Origin: Monocercomonoides exilis
Taxonomy: Eukaryota > Preaxostyla > Oxymonadida > Polymastigidae
Direction: 5' to 3'
DNA: 64,000 bases
NCBI GenBank assembly: GCA_001643675.2
Contig: LSRY02000033.1
Coordinates: forward strand, 744,001-808,000
Shown here: one piece after another, positions 23,601 through 35,263 of the stretch
How positions within the stretch are numbered: position 1 is the first letter of the stretch
Layout of the letters: every line of letters starts with the position of its first letter
Made by a program: the position numbers and the translations under genes
Notes under the pieces: generated by a model
The model's input: only the letters and a program-made list of their open reading frames with translations
Database searches by the model: none
Told to the model about the DNA's origin: nothing

Positions 23601-25741
23601 TGGAAGAAGATTTTGACTCTGCCACAATTGAAGGAGAAGTCCTGTTCTGTCGCAGATTCGACGAGCCACATGCTTCATTGGTTGAAGGACAGTCTGTTGC
23701 ACTTTCTTTGACTTCTGGCAATGAAAATACTGCAACTGAAGATAATCACGATAAGCAAGCATCTTCTTCCTATGCTAATGCTTCTGTTGATGATTTGAAC
23801 TCTTCAACTCACTCCTCTGACAAATTGGATGAAGACAGCAAAATGACAGCAAAGAAAACGAAAGCAAAAGAAACGCAGCTCAAATCAGGATTTGACAAAG
23901 CTCTTCACAAAGAGGAGAAGAATGACGAGTCCAAAAATGCACTGAGCAGCCCAGAAACAGCAAAGAATGCTCAAATAAATGCACCTTATCGTCCTCCCAC
24001 GCCAACATTGCCACAGAACCCGACACAAGAAGACATCGACAAATACATCGAGTCCATTACAAATGCGTCTGCTGCTTCAAAAAATTTAAAGAATTCTTCT
24101 TCATCATCATCATATTCTTCTTCTTCTTCTTTGAATGAAGCAAAGATGAGCCTCCCCTCGATCTCAATGACAGGCGCAGTGGAGCTGTCACTCCTGCGTC
24201 TGTCGCAGCGTCTGCAGCACATGGAAGAGAGGCGCAGGCAGACACGAGAGGCGAATGCATCATTTGGCAATGCGAATAGAGGAGGAGGAGGAGGGGCAGT
24301 GTATGGCAAGAGGAAGATGCCGAAGTATGGCTCGTCGTGGTATCTGCCGCCAGAGCTGTGGGATCATTGGAACCAGTGGAATGAGCTGCAGAGTGCGAGG
24401 GAGCTGGGAGAGAGGAGGCTGAAGGCGATGGAGCTGGGCGATGCAGAAGCAGCGAGAGAAAGAGAGACAAGAAGAGAGGCAATGAAGAGGCAGAAGATGG
24501 CTGAAAAGAATGGAATGGCTTCTTCTTCTTCTTCTTCTTCTTCTTCCTCGTTTTCAGCACGATCTTCATTGGGATTTAATGAAAGACAGAACTTCAAAGG
24601 AGTTGATGATATGACAAAAAGAAGTCTTGTACAGCCGCAGCAGACAACACGAGCATTCTATTCAGCACAGCCAGACCAGCTGAGCGTGTCTGCTCCGTCG
24701 TTGCCAAACAACATTTCATTGCAAAAGCAACAAAGAACAGCACAATCACAGCAAATCCGTCAAACACAGCAGCTCCAGCCATCCACAGCTGCACGCCATT
24801 CCATTCCTCCATTGACTCTTCCGCCAAATCTGCCCTTTCGCCAGACGAAATCTTCACTCGGTTTTTCTTCGACATCGCAATTGAATACAACTCGTGATGA
24901 CGACACTTTCTTCCGCGATGCGATGAATCAGAACAGAAAGCATCCATTTCCTTCTTCTTCTTCTTCTTCTTCTTCTCTTTCTCCTTCTTTTCACAAGGCA
25001 CACATAACAGTCACTCCATCCTCTCGTTTCATTCCGCTGGAGACGCATCAGACAGGCCTAGCCAGTGCCCAGCACAACACCTCTCTTCCACTCCAGCGCT
25101 TCACGTTTCTGCAGCACGAGCAGGCGCCTCGTATTGTCCTCCCGCATCTCATTCGAAGTGGGACGCCGCTGCCGAACGAAGCAAGTGGAGAAGGAGGAAA
25201 GGAGAGGGGAGGGAGCAAGCTGACAGATGAGGGGATTCCAGGAGAGAGGAAGATGCTGATCCACACTGCGTCTGAGACAAGAAGGGCAGACAAAACAGGA
25301 GAAGAGAAGCAGAATGGAGGAGAAGAGGCAGTGGTTGAGCAAGGGAAGGAGAAGGAGAAGGAGGCAGCGCAGAAGAAGACTCCAGAGCAAGAAATGAAGG
25401 AGTTGGAAAGGGAATACAAAAAGATTGAGAAGAAATACGGTGTTTCGAGTGTTAACAAAGAGGAAGATGGAGAAAGAGAAGAAAGCGAAGAAGAGGAGGA
25501 GGAGGAGGAGGAAAAGGAGAAAGAAGAGGCGAAAGAAAATGAGAAAGAAAATAATGAAAACAAAGAAGAGAAAGAAGAAAAAACAGATTCCAAAGTCAAA
25601 GAAAGAGAAATTGATATTAAACATACAAAAGACGAAAATGGAACAAATCCAGGAACTTCAACACCAAAGCATGCAAACACACCATCCAGTCACACTTCAT
25701 CCAATGCACACACATTCACTCCTCATCATTCATCTTCTTCT

Positions 25742-25773
<32 letters not shown>

Positions 25774-27187
25774 CTCCTCTTCTTCTTCTTCTTCTTCTTC
25801 TTCCTCCTCCTCTTCTTCTTCTTCTTCTTCTTCCACTTCTTCTTTATCTCCTCTGCAGAACCCCTCCTCTTCGCTCACTGCCAAGTCTGAGCACATCAGC
25901 CAGCGTGTGCCTGTGCGCTATGTCGACCAGCGCATTGCCTCTCGCCAGAAGCTGTCGTACAAACGGTATGCTGCCCTCACTCGCCTTCTCTCTCTCTTCT
26001 TCGACTCCGCCGAAGTGAAGAGCAAAAGAGACGCCTTCGTCGCAGAGAGCGGTGCTCCTCTCTCGATTGCAGAGTCCCTCTTCCCTGACCCTGTGCCTGT
26101 GGTGAAGAACAAGTGGCTCCTGACGACGCTGCCGCAGCTGTTTGCGCAGCTGAAGAGAGACGGTGTGTGGGACAGGACACAGCTGGAGGCGAGGCAGGTG
26201 ATTGCAGCAGAAGAGGAGATGGCGCAGGGGAGAGGAGGATATGGAGGAGGAGGAGGAGGAAGTGGTGGTTGCGGGCAGGAGAAGTCACTGTGGGGCAATG
26301 CAGAGAGGATGAAGAGGGCTGGGAGCAAAATGGCGCTGCAGAAGACGAATGGGAGGAGGAAGAACAAGAATAAGAGTGGGATGAATGCAGCTAATGATAA
26401 TAAAGAAGAGAACGAGAAAGGAAAAAGAACAAACCAGAAATACAAACAAAAGCCTTCACAAAGCGACTTCCCCTCTGACCATGCAGATGAAGACAAGCAG
26501 AAGCACCTGCAGCTGCTGAAGGAGAGGCGCTCCACATTCTCACAGGCGACGCTGGAGTGGCTGGCACATACCTCACTCGACAGAGGAAGGAGTCTTGGCC
26601 CTCCCACGACACGTTCGGCTGCCTCTGGCTATTCCTCCTCAGCTGCCACCAGCCGCAGCGATGTGGCGAGTGGCTGTGGCTGTGGCTCTTCTGCCTCTCT
26701 GGCTGTCTTCTCTCCCTCTGCCACACGACGTAGCGGAGTCTCATCGGCGTCTCCTTCACCCAGAAGACACAATGTGAGTGAGAAAGAAAGGGCTCTTTCT
26801 CTTTCTCTGGCACCTGATGCCTTCTCTGCTCTGGTGGACTATGTGTCGACAGCTGCACTGGGAGGCATCACAACACTCGAAGCTCATCAACACGCAGATC
26901 ATCCGGCTGCTGTTAGCTCTCGCAGCACTGTTTCTACTACTCTGCCTTCATCTTCTTCTACATCATTGTTGTCTTCTTCTTCTTCCTCTTCTTCTTCTTC
27001 ATTGGGCACTTCATTCTCTGCCCGTCTTCCTTCTGCGTCTGTCTCCTCTTCCTCTCAACGGGACAGCCCGTCTTGGTCTTCTTTTGACACTGCCGTCGTG
27101 TCTGAATACAATTCATCCACGAAGCCTTCTGATTGCTTTGCTATGAAACTGTTTGAAGCTTGGGAGAAGGAAACTGGGAAGCTGTAG
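20621..27187 (+). CDS. Very large Ser/Glu-rich protein of unknown function
   Basis: I do not recognise this 2188-residue protein. The frame runs from ATG to TAG without an intron. Residues 1-120 look globular and acidic-helical. Residues about 330-460 and 560-680 are Lys/Glu/Arg coiled-coil-like. A Glu run lies near residue 820, and a W-rich segment with L-P-P-E-L-W-D-H-W-N-Q-W near residues 1245-1260 is the most distinctive non-repetitive patch. A run of 35 consecutive Ser (residues 1704-1738) precedes a globular segment (about 1750-1860) with Y-V-D-Q-R-I-A-S-R-Q and W-L-L-T-T-L-P-Q-L-F. This is followed by a Gly-rich stretch and a Ser-rich C-terminus. The globular patches are where a search should begin. 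It is divergent from MED14. Long antisense open frames over it are by-products of its Ser and Glu codon repeats. Confidence 0.75.
25730..25834 (+). repeat. TCT/TCC/TCA trinucleotide tract coding 35 consecutive serines
   Basis: Every codon from 25730 to 25834 is TCA, TCT or TCC. Mixed third bases argue that the Ser run is partly maintained at protein level rather than being a pure recent slippage product. Confidence 0.9.
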
Positions 27188-27515
27188 GATGCTCTTCTAT
27201 GTTTTATTTGTTACATACATGTTTGATGCATTTCACGTTATATTATTTATATTTATTATTGCATATGTAGTGTTGTGATAGATTTTCGCAATCTATGTAT
27301 TATTTTTTTGTATCTGGTGCAAAAGTTGATTGAGTAAATTGTGTGGTAGATTATTTTTATTTATAAATGTCTTTATTCTTTTTTGAAAAAGAAGAAATAC
27401 TCATTATTCAATTCGAATTGTTTCAAATAATTGCAATATCTTTCAAGAAAAAAAATATTTTAATGATCTGATACCTTCATAAATTATATCAAAATAAAAA
27501 TCATTGTTTGCTTCA
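27188..27515. other. Intergenic region
   Basis: AT-rich spacer between two plus-strand genes. Nothing recognisable beyond T runs. Confidence 0.6.
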
Positions 27516-29803
27516 ATGGCATTGATTTTAAGGGAGTCTGGGAAAAAAGATGAACAAGGAATGGATGATTTTTCTGATTGCTATCATTTTCATCCTCAAA
27601 CAAAGACGTATTCACTTGTTCTTCGATGGCAACCACTTTCTCAGCTTGAGTTGATGACCCTTTCAGTATGTTTGGGAGGCAAAGAAAAAATAGTTGATAC
27701 TTTAGATATTGGAAATTCTGGAATTGGTTTGATGCATTATCTTGCTCTTTGAAGATTTTAACTTAATTTTTTAGATGCAAAAGCGATGATAGGAATTTCA
27801 AACACTCTTCGCTTAAATCACACTCTTGTAAACCTTGATCTTGGGCACAACAAGCTTGGTGTTGTTGGTGCCAAAAGGCTTGCAGAAAGCTTAAAAGATA
27901 ATACCTCTTTGGAATATCTGAATGTTGAATGGAATAGAATTGGAACAGAAGGATTTGTTTCCATCATAAAGGCTCTTATGGATAATCCTCGTTCTCATTT
28001 ACAAGTTCTGGATGCTCATAGTAATCAAATTGAAGCAGAAGGTGCTTTCGTATGCTTTAAATAATTCTTTTCAAAATTCTTATGATAAAAAATACATATT
28101 TTATCTTTTTAATTTTTTGAAAAAAATAATCGAAATAAACAGATGCTTGCAACCTATTTGAATCGTAACCCTATTATGCGTTCGACTAACGTTCGATTCA
28201 ACTCAATTGGCGATGATGGATGTGCTGCTCTTGTTGAGACACTGTCAATAAACACGCATTTGGAAGATCTTGATCTAACAAAATGTGGTGCTGGCTCAAT
28301 GACAATGAAAGCATTTTTTGAAACATTTGTTCTTATTCATGCTGGAATCGAAGAGGAAGAAGAAGATCAAGCACCAAAATCAATAAACAGTCTAAGAGAA
28401 GGATCCCGTCTTGCTCTGTCATCTTCAACAACTTCTCTAGCTCCTCCTCGTGCTGCTCTGTTGACCCACACAAGATCCGTCTCTTCATTGAATTTGACTG
28501 AAAATCGTTCTTCTATCAAAACCACTTCAGCATCCTCAACGTCATCCACTTCTATCAAAAAACCATCTCGCCCACTCTTCAGATCTTCGTCTTCTCTTTC
28601 TGCATTTCAGTCAACACTCAAACAATCCTCTGCTCTTCACACTTCTCCCTCCTCTCCTTCTTCTGTCTCTCCTTCTCCTTCTCCTTCTCCTTCTCCTTCT
28701 CCTGTTTCAGTCTCTGCCTCATCTTCAATGAATGCCCTTCCCTCAACGGAGCATTCTGTGCTTGAAAGTGACTCCTTTGTCTATCCTCCTCTGCCTCTCC
28801 CTTCGTTCATTCCGCATCTCGTACCGCTCATCCCCCAGCACTGCTTCATCCACCCGCTGCGCTCTCTTCCACTGGAGCTCAACGACATCTCCCCGTTGGA
28901 CTTGTACTACTTCGCATTCGGCCTGATGCTGGCCCTGCGCAACACTCGACTGCAGACACTCTCTTTGAGAGGGAACAGGGGAATGACACAGACAGCCAAG
29001 GGAGTGCGTGTGGATGGGCTGACGCTGCTCTCAAAGATCTGCCTGAGCGAAGGGTGTAGATTGGTTACGGTTGATTGTGGGAAGTGCGATCTGGGTGATG
29101 CTGGTGCACTGGCACTGATAACTGGGCTGGGAGTTGCGAAGACGCTGAGGTTTCTGGTGCTGGATGAGTATGTTGGTGGAGATTGGAGTGATGGAAGAAG
29201 TGAATTTTATGTTTTGATTAATTGTTGAGGAAAGGAATTTTTATTAGGTGTTTATTGAATGGACTTATTATTAGCGTCACTTTTGTATTCCTTCAATTTC
29301 TTGTGACAATTGATCTTTCTGTGTATTTTATAGAAATGGACTGACAAATTTGACAGCAAAGACGCTTCTTGATGAGTTTAAAGACAATCAGATCATCGAG
29401 GAAATCGATCTGCGCTTCAACAAAATCACAGAAGAAGGTTTGTTTTCTTCGATAAAAAATAGAAATTCGTTTTATGCATTGAAAACTTTTATACTTTTCA
29501 AATTGTCATTAAATAATCCATATTTTGTATTTAATGTCATGTTCTCTGTTTCAAATGATAACCATCCTCATTCACAAATGTTCCCCTTTGTGTCTGTTCT
29601 GAATGGCAGGGATGATATCTCTCATTGAGCTGGTCTCCTTCAACACATCTCTGAAGCTGATTGATCTGAGAAGGAATCAGCTGTCTCCACGCTTCAATCC
29701 AACCAAATGGAAGAACGAGCATTGCCCGTCTGCAAGACTGAATGTCATCGTGTGGGAGGAAAAGTATGGATGTGAGTGTGTGAAATTGGAGATTTATTGT
29801 TGA
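27516..29803 (+). CDS. Leucine-rich repeat protein, ribonuclease-inhibitor type (five exons)
   Basis: Exons: 27516-27726, 27775-28049, 28143-29167, 29334-29437, 29610-29803; total 602 residues; phases agree at all four introns (donors GTTTGA, GTATGC, GTATGT, GTTTGT). The splices rebuild repeats of the form L-x-x-L-x-L-x-x-N-x-I-x-x-x-G-A. Examples are L-V-N-L-D-L-G-H-N-K-L, L-E-Y-L-N-V-E-W-N-R-I and I-E-E-I-D-L-R-F-N-K-I; repeats span introns 1 to 4. Exon 3 carries a Ser/Pro-rich insertion of about 140 residues (28380-28740) inside the repeat array, which is unusual. The fold is a curved protein-binding surface; similar proteins serve in flagella, signalling and RNase inhibition, so the partner cannot be named. 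The start is the ATG at 27516. Exon 5 could splice further downstream (a GTGAGT lies at 29772), in which case the end would differ. Confidence 0.8.
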
Positions 29804-30040
29804 TTGACTAAAAATCATATATATATATTGAGAGAGAGAGAGAGAGAGAGAGAATTTTTTATTTTTTTTCTTTCAAAATTTTATCATTGTTTTGTTGTTC
29901 CTTAATGTTGTTTCTAAACTGTGTTTCATTTTATTTTCTTTTCTTTTTTCATTTTGAATTTTTTTGTTTCTATCTTCAATTCTTATTTGAATGACTGTTC
30001 TTATCGATTTATTCTTATTCGAAGAAAAAAAACAAAAGAA
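29804..30040. repeat. Intergenic region with compound AT/GA microsatellite
   Basis: An (AT)n run at about 29817-29828 passes into a (GA)n run at about 29829-29852. It lies just downstream of the leucine-rich repeat gene. The rest is T-rich. Confidence 0.85.
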
Positions 30041-30896
30041 ATGGAGGAACTCACAAAAAGAGTCACATTTGATCCAACTCCTCAAAAGGCATGTTATTTT
30101 ATTCATTTTTTATCTCTTTTTTTTTATTGAAGTTCAATTTTTTCATTTTTGTTTTGTCATTTTCCATACTCTTCATCCATTTTCAATCATTTTTTTCTTT
30201 TTCCTAATGAATGTTTAGATAAAAATGTCACATGCATTTCTTGATGAGGACACATTTGAAGAGGAAAACGAAAGTGCTGCTGATGGCACCATCACTCCAT
30301 TGGATCCGGAATCTCTCAGAAAAGAGAGAGATTCAATGGCTCAGAGTGAAAACACGAATAGTTCTGTCTCTTCTCCAGCTGAATTAGCCGCTTCATCTTC
30401 ATCTCATCCAATCACTTCTTCAGTTCACAACACTTCAACAGCCACGTCATACACTTCATCTTTATCGTCTTCTTCTTCTTCCTCCTCCTCCTCTCTTTCC
30501 TCTTCTGAGCACAAACACCCTCCTTCTTCATCACCTGTCTCAACAAATAAATCAGCAGACATGTCATCTTCATCTTCTTCCCTTTCCTCATCTGCCATTT
30601 CTCCTTCACTCTCCTCTTTTCCTTATCCATTCAACCTGTCTTCTTTCCTCTATCCTGCCTGCTACCCCTCTTCTCGTTTCGAACAGAGCATAACTTCTCA
30701 TTCATCTGCTTCTTCTTCTTCTTCTTCTTTTTCTTTTTCTCAGACACAGACAAAACCACTGGCTAATCCCTTCTCATTCACTCCAACAGAAATAGAGGAG
30801 TTCAATTTGAGCAAGTCGAATTACACTTACCGCCAAGCAGTGATAAAGCCGAAAATCGCACGAAAACCCATTGGATGGAATTATTCGTTTAAATGA
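30041..30896 (+). CDS. Small protein with RVxF protein-phosphatase-1 docking motif (two exons)
   Basis: Exons 30041-30088 and 30219-30896 give 241 residues. The 16-codon first exon encodes K-R-V-T-F-D-P at residues 6-12, a classic [RK]-V-x-F PP1-binding motif preceded by a basic residue. The centre is almost entirely Ser (residues about 75-160). The C-terminus is a compact Y-R-Q-A-V-I-K-P-K-I-A-R-K-P-I-G-W-N. The only phase-compatible donor I can find is GCATGT at 30089, paired with TTTAG at 30217-30218: a GC-AG intron. If the short exon is not real, translation would start at ATG 30225 and the RVxF motif would be lost or belong to the upstream leucine-rich repeat gene. A PP1 regulatory role is inferred from the motif alone. 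Confidence 0.55.
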
Positions 30897-31135
30897 GTGA
30901 TTCTTTAAGAGTATATGATATTTTTACAAATAACTTTAATTTTTGAGTGCTATCTCAATTGTTTGTGGATATTTTAAATATTTGTTGGGTCGATAATGAT
31001 TAATTTTTCTTTTTTTCAAATTTTTCTTCTGTGGACAATGATATTGTGTTGCAGTTTTTTGTGTTTTGATATTTTTGTGTTTTTTCTAAATCAAAACAAT
31101 AATTTTATTTTCTTTCCCATAAATAACATCTTCAA

Positions 31136-32220
31136 ATGTCATCTCGCCTTCTTTCTCGCAGATTGAATTTTTTGGAATATCAAAAGCCTTTAGATGATAC
31201 TGAAATTAATGATCAAATGTTATTTGAAATTGTTTGATATTTGTTTAAAACTAGCTTGATTTATTTTGATTAAATATTTCAGGTGACTTGGCTTGAAAGA
31301 ACTTATCTGTTTCAATTAGAAAAATCTCCCCTTCCAACGTTTTTTGATAACGTTGCAAGCTGGAAAAAGGAATCGTTAGAAGCATATCTTGATGTTTCTG
31401 GCTTTCAAATGGTAAAAACATTTATTTTGTTTTTTGAAAGAAATGTTTTTCAATGATTTTAAAACTAATATTAAATTTTATACATGTGTTGCAGGATGAG
31501 AAAACAACAAACATATCGATTCTTCTTCACCTTACAAGCTTGGCAATTAATGAAGAATATAAAAAGAACAAAGACAAGTTTGTAGTTTTCTTTTATTCAT
31601 GAAAGCAATTTCGCGTTGCTATTTGTACAAAAATATTTAGATTTAATTCTGTGGTTGAAAAGATTGGACCTTCTGATGAATCAGTTCCTGTTCCAACTCA
31701 CCCTGAACTTATTGATTGTGTAAATCGTCTTGGATCTGTTTTATCCGTTCCACAGTTGCCTCAAAGCGCAACTGAAAATGATATCATTGCTCATCTCGAA
31801 GCGTGCAACGAAAAAATAAAGGCTGTTTACGAATCATCTTCGGAATTATCAGCATCATCTTCATCATCACCATCGGCTGATAAATCGCATATTTCTCCTT
31901 TAGGAGCTTTTGCAAAAGATGTTTCTCCGGCTTCGCAAAAGAGTGCAGCTAAAGCTGTAAGAGAGACAATTCAGTTATTTGAATCTCTCAGATCTGGGGA
32001 TCTTTCGCTTGGAATAAATTTGGCATCTAATTCAGACAAAAAAGGGAAAGGGACTGAGCAAAAGGGAAAGGAATGTGCCGAAGCAGTTGCTGTGTTAAGA
32101 ATGCTTTATTTGAAAGAATTAACAGAGACACAAACTGCAATCAATAATGCTCTCTCTCAATTACAGGAAATGACAGCGAATCCTAAAACAGATATTTCTC
32201 TTGGAAAAGTTGGAAAGTGA
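31136..32220 (+). CDS. RTRAF: RTRAF homologue (C14orf166/hCLE/CGI-99), four exons
   Basis: RTRAF is a small RNA-associated protein; in animals it is part of the tRNA-splicing ligase complex (with RTCB and DDX1) and of RNA transport complexes, and it shuttles between nucleus and cytoplasm. Exons: 31136-31231, 31283-31411, 31495-31577, 31641-32220; 295 residues; phases 0, 0, 2. The N-terminus has R-R-L-N-F-L-E-Y and, across intron 1, the conserved V-T-W-L-E. The C-terminal half holds the family's leucine-zipper-like helix L-R-M-L-Y-L-K-E-L-T-E-T-Q-T-x-I-N. It ends with N-P-K-T-D-I-S-L-G-K-V-G-K, almost the same as the family C-terminus. Human RTRAF is 244 residues; the extra length is a Ser-rich loop (nt about 31830-31880) and a lysine-rich loop near 32040-32080. 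Assignment is firm. Confidence 0.9.
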
Positions 32221-32609
32221 ACGAAAATCAATTTCGATAACGCAAACAGTTTGACGTATTTGATGAAAATTACTCTAAACTCAATTTTTTTAAAAGAATC
32301 ATTTCACTTTGTGAAGAATTTTAATTTTTTTCAGGTTATTTTTTCTTTTAAATAATGTATACCTTATATTTTGTATTAATTTGCAAAAAAAAGTAGATTG
32401 AGTTTGAAAAGCCTGGTTAATTGAATGTTAAAAATCTTCAATTTTTATTATTAGTATGGGTAGAAAATTTATTTTTTTTCTCAATTTTTGAGTTTAGACT
32501 TTGTATAGATAAATACAAAAGCGTTAAAATATATTGTTTCGCATTCTTCAATATATTTAAATTCTAAAACTTTTTTAGAGCGCAAATATCCTGAATTAGA
32601 ACAAAATGA
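32221..32609. other. Intergenic region
   Basis: AT-rich 389 nt downstream of RTRAF. No coding frame or RNA gene is seen. Confidence 0.6.
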
Positions 32610-35166
32610 ATGATAATGGAAAGTGAAAAGTTAATTGTCAATGAACAAAATGAAAAACCTAGTTATTTGATGCATTCTTCAGGTAAATCTCTTTTAATTA
32701 TAAAAATTATCTTTGAACTCTTTTTTTCACTTTTTATTAAAAAAAGGAAAATCTTTTCGATCGATGTTATCATCCGATTTTGCTTCAAAGATGCTGTCTA
32801 CAGAATCATCTTTTCCATTCATTGGCAGAATTACAAATGATAATTATTCTATATCAAAACCAAATTATTTTCTTGAATGCCAAAAATTGTCTCAACATTA
32901 CCAACATAGAGAATTCCCCAATATACAGCGCAAACTAAGTGCTCAAGACGATTGCTTGCAATGCAATTTAAGTCTATCAAAAAGTGATGTTTATCCTCAA
33001 ACAGAAGTATTTGCGCAGAATCAATATTTTAATGTTGAACTTGATGGATATTCTTTGCATAACGACAAAAAACGAGCTTGTGAACAAAATTATTCTCGAG
33101 ATTTTGACAACCCAAGTTTAAAATGCGACTTAACATTTGATTCGAGTGAAATTCCATCTCAGGCTAGAAGTTCAACTTTTCTTCGAAAATGCGATAAGGC
33201 AACACGCAATGATCTTCAAATCCCAAGTGATGAGCCAAGCACGACCCCTGCAAACAAAACAGCAGAAACTGAAAATATACAAAAGGATATGCTGCAAGAT
33301 GAAACTCATCAAATGGATAATTCACATTTTTCAAATAGTCATTCATCTGCTTTTATAGAGGAATTTGCATCTGCACAATTGCATGATTCTTTGGTTATCT
33401 CTAAAGACAAAGAACATAAAAAAGAGAATCATAAAGGATCCCGCATTGGGATCGTTTCTGATGAGGATGTTGATGGCTTGTCGACAATCTTGTCTGAGAG
33501 TTCTTCATTATCTTCGTCTGAGACAGCATCCTCAGCTGAACTCTCTCAGCTGATCTGTTCTGCCCCACCAACGATGAGCCTGTGGAAGTATGGGACTGAT
33601 GTGGAAATTGATGTTGATGGCACCAAGTTGAGCTGTGTTATTGAGGCGTCTCGAAGAGAGATGGAAGACAGGTGGCTGCAGGAAGACACGGCATTGGAGA
33701 AGAAGCTGCAGGATGAGATGAAAGGAGGGAGAATGCAAAGTGTTGTGTTTCTGAGAGAAGAAAGAGGAAGAGAAGAAAAAGAAGAAGAAGGGAATGAGCC
33801 TAAAGAAAGACAGAGAGAAATGAGCAAAGCGAAGCAAAGGCTTGTGAAACAGCAAATTGCAGAGGCAAAGATTTTTGAAAGGACGTTTGGAGAGTTTGTG
33901 CGGAAAAAGTGGATTGTGGACAAGGAGGAAAAGCAGATGTGGGACAGAGTCGAGATGAAGAGCAGGAATAAGAGAGAAGAAGAAGAAAGAGAAATCAAAG
34001 AAGGAAGAAGTCATCAGCTAACGCTGGAGGAGATGAAGAATTTGGCTATTCACAGCGAAAGTGTATCTGGAAACAAGGAGGTTCTCGAAAAGCTGAAGAA
34101 AAAGATTGAAGAAAAAGAAAGGAAGATTCAAGCAAAACAGAGATTGAATGAGATGAGTGATTTGACACGATATTTCACTGTGTTTTCAAAGGATGTCAAG
34201 AAAATGAAACAAAAAATGATGAAAAATCCAGCAAAAGAAGAAGCAGAGATAGAAGCAGATGCAAGAATGCATTCGAAAGAAAGCATCGCATCAATTCCAG
34301 CATTTCCAGATTTGTCTGTTAATTCATCAGGCAAAAAGCAATTTCCTCAGATCACAATTCATTACTCCACAGCTGCTGGTGTGTCATCCTCAGACTTTAA
34401 TAAGAATCATCGCAGGTTTCTTTTCAGTGAGTCAGCCGTTTCGAATTCGATGGCAGACAGCCATTTGCATTCAGAATTCGATTTTGGTATAAAGAAGCAA
34501 TATTTAAATGACATTGTGCAGTTTCCACAAAAATCTAATGAGAGAAGCATCTTAACAAAAGAGGAAGCAAAGGAACATATTGAAAAGGAAATGAGAGGAT
34601 GTTCATCGATTGTAAAATCAAGTGGCATTATTGCCATTCAAAAAAATGAGCCTGGATTTCTCAATTTTGATCTGAATTTGCTGCATTTTAATCCTTTTCC
34701 AATTTCAAAAAGCCAAGCAATCAGCACAACACCTATTTTTGAGCAATATACAAATGATTCATCTCCGATGTTAGTTGCTTTGAATAAAAAACGATCGGAT
34801 TCGAAATGGGAATATTCACCTTTATCAGCTGATTTGACAGCTTCTGATGATGAATGCACAGAAACCTTAGATTCTGCGCAGTTGGTCACATATCTGTACT
34901 TTGGAATTCATCCCTTGTCAAATAACAAAACCGTGAAACATCAACTTCGTATGAAAAGGCAAAGAAATGATCTTGAGAGTTATCATAAAATTAAAGATGC
35001 AATGATAAAACGAATGCTGCAGCGCACGTCGCCTCAAAGAAAGTGGATGTGGTGCTTTGATGAAGGAACAAGAAACTACAAAAAGGAATGGAAAAATTGG
35101 TTTTACGGGATAATGAATCGAAGAAAAAAGGCGCTGCCTTCAAAAACATATGTCAATAATTTTTAA
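32610..35166 (+). CDS. Unnamed duplicated family, member 1 (two exons)
   Basis: Exons 32610-32682 and 32747-35166 give 830 residues (donor GTAAAT, phase 1). No known family is recognised. The core (about residues 385-490, nt 33830-34145) is a Lys/Glu-rich helical block containing F-x2-x-F-G-E-F-V-R-K-K-W-I-V-D-K-E-E-K-Q-M-W. The same block, with the same spacing, occurs in the gene at 49149-51661. Shared landmarks in order are R-[LI]-[VI]-K-Q, F-G, [DE]-x-[KE]-E-K-x-M-W, E-M-K, then T-x-E-E-[MI]-K and a second Lys/Glu helix. N- and C-terminal parts are Ser/Asn-rich and not obviously alike. The last 80 residues are basic and may be a second small domain here. Function unknown. Confidence 0.7.
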
Positions 35167-35263
35167 CTGAATGATTTTTATTGTTTTATTTGAAAAAAAA
35201 TCTTGAAAAATAATTGTTCATTTTGATCCAACCCAATTTATTTTTATATTAATTTGAATTTGA

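Noticed and set aside
25048-25680. Long minus-strand open frames opposite the large Ser/Glu-rich gene (also 21481-22065, 25918-26607, 59152-60300)
   Set aside because: They are antisense reflections of Glu/Lys and Ser codon repeats, have no start context or family resemblance, and overlap well-supported genes.
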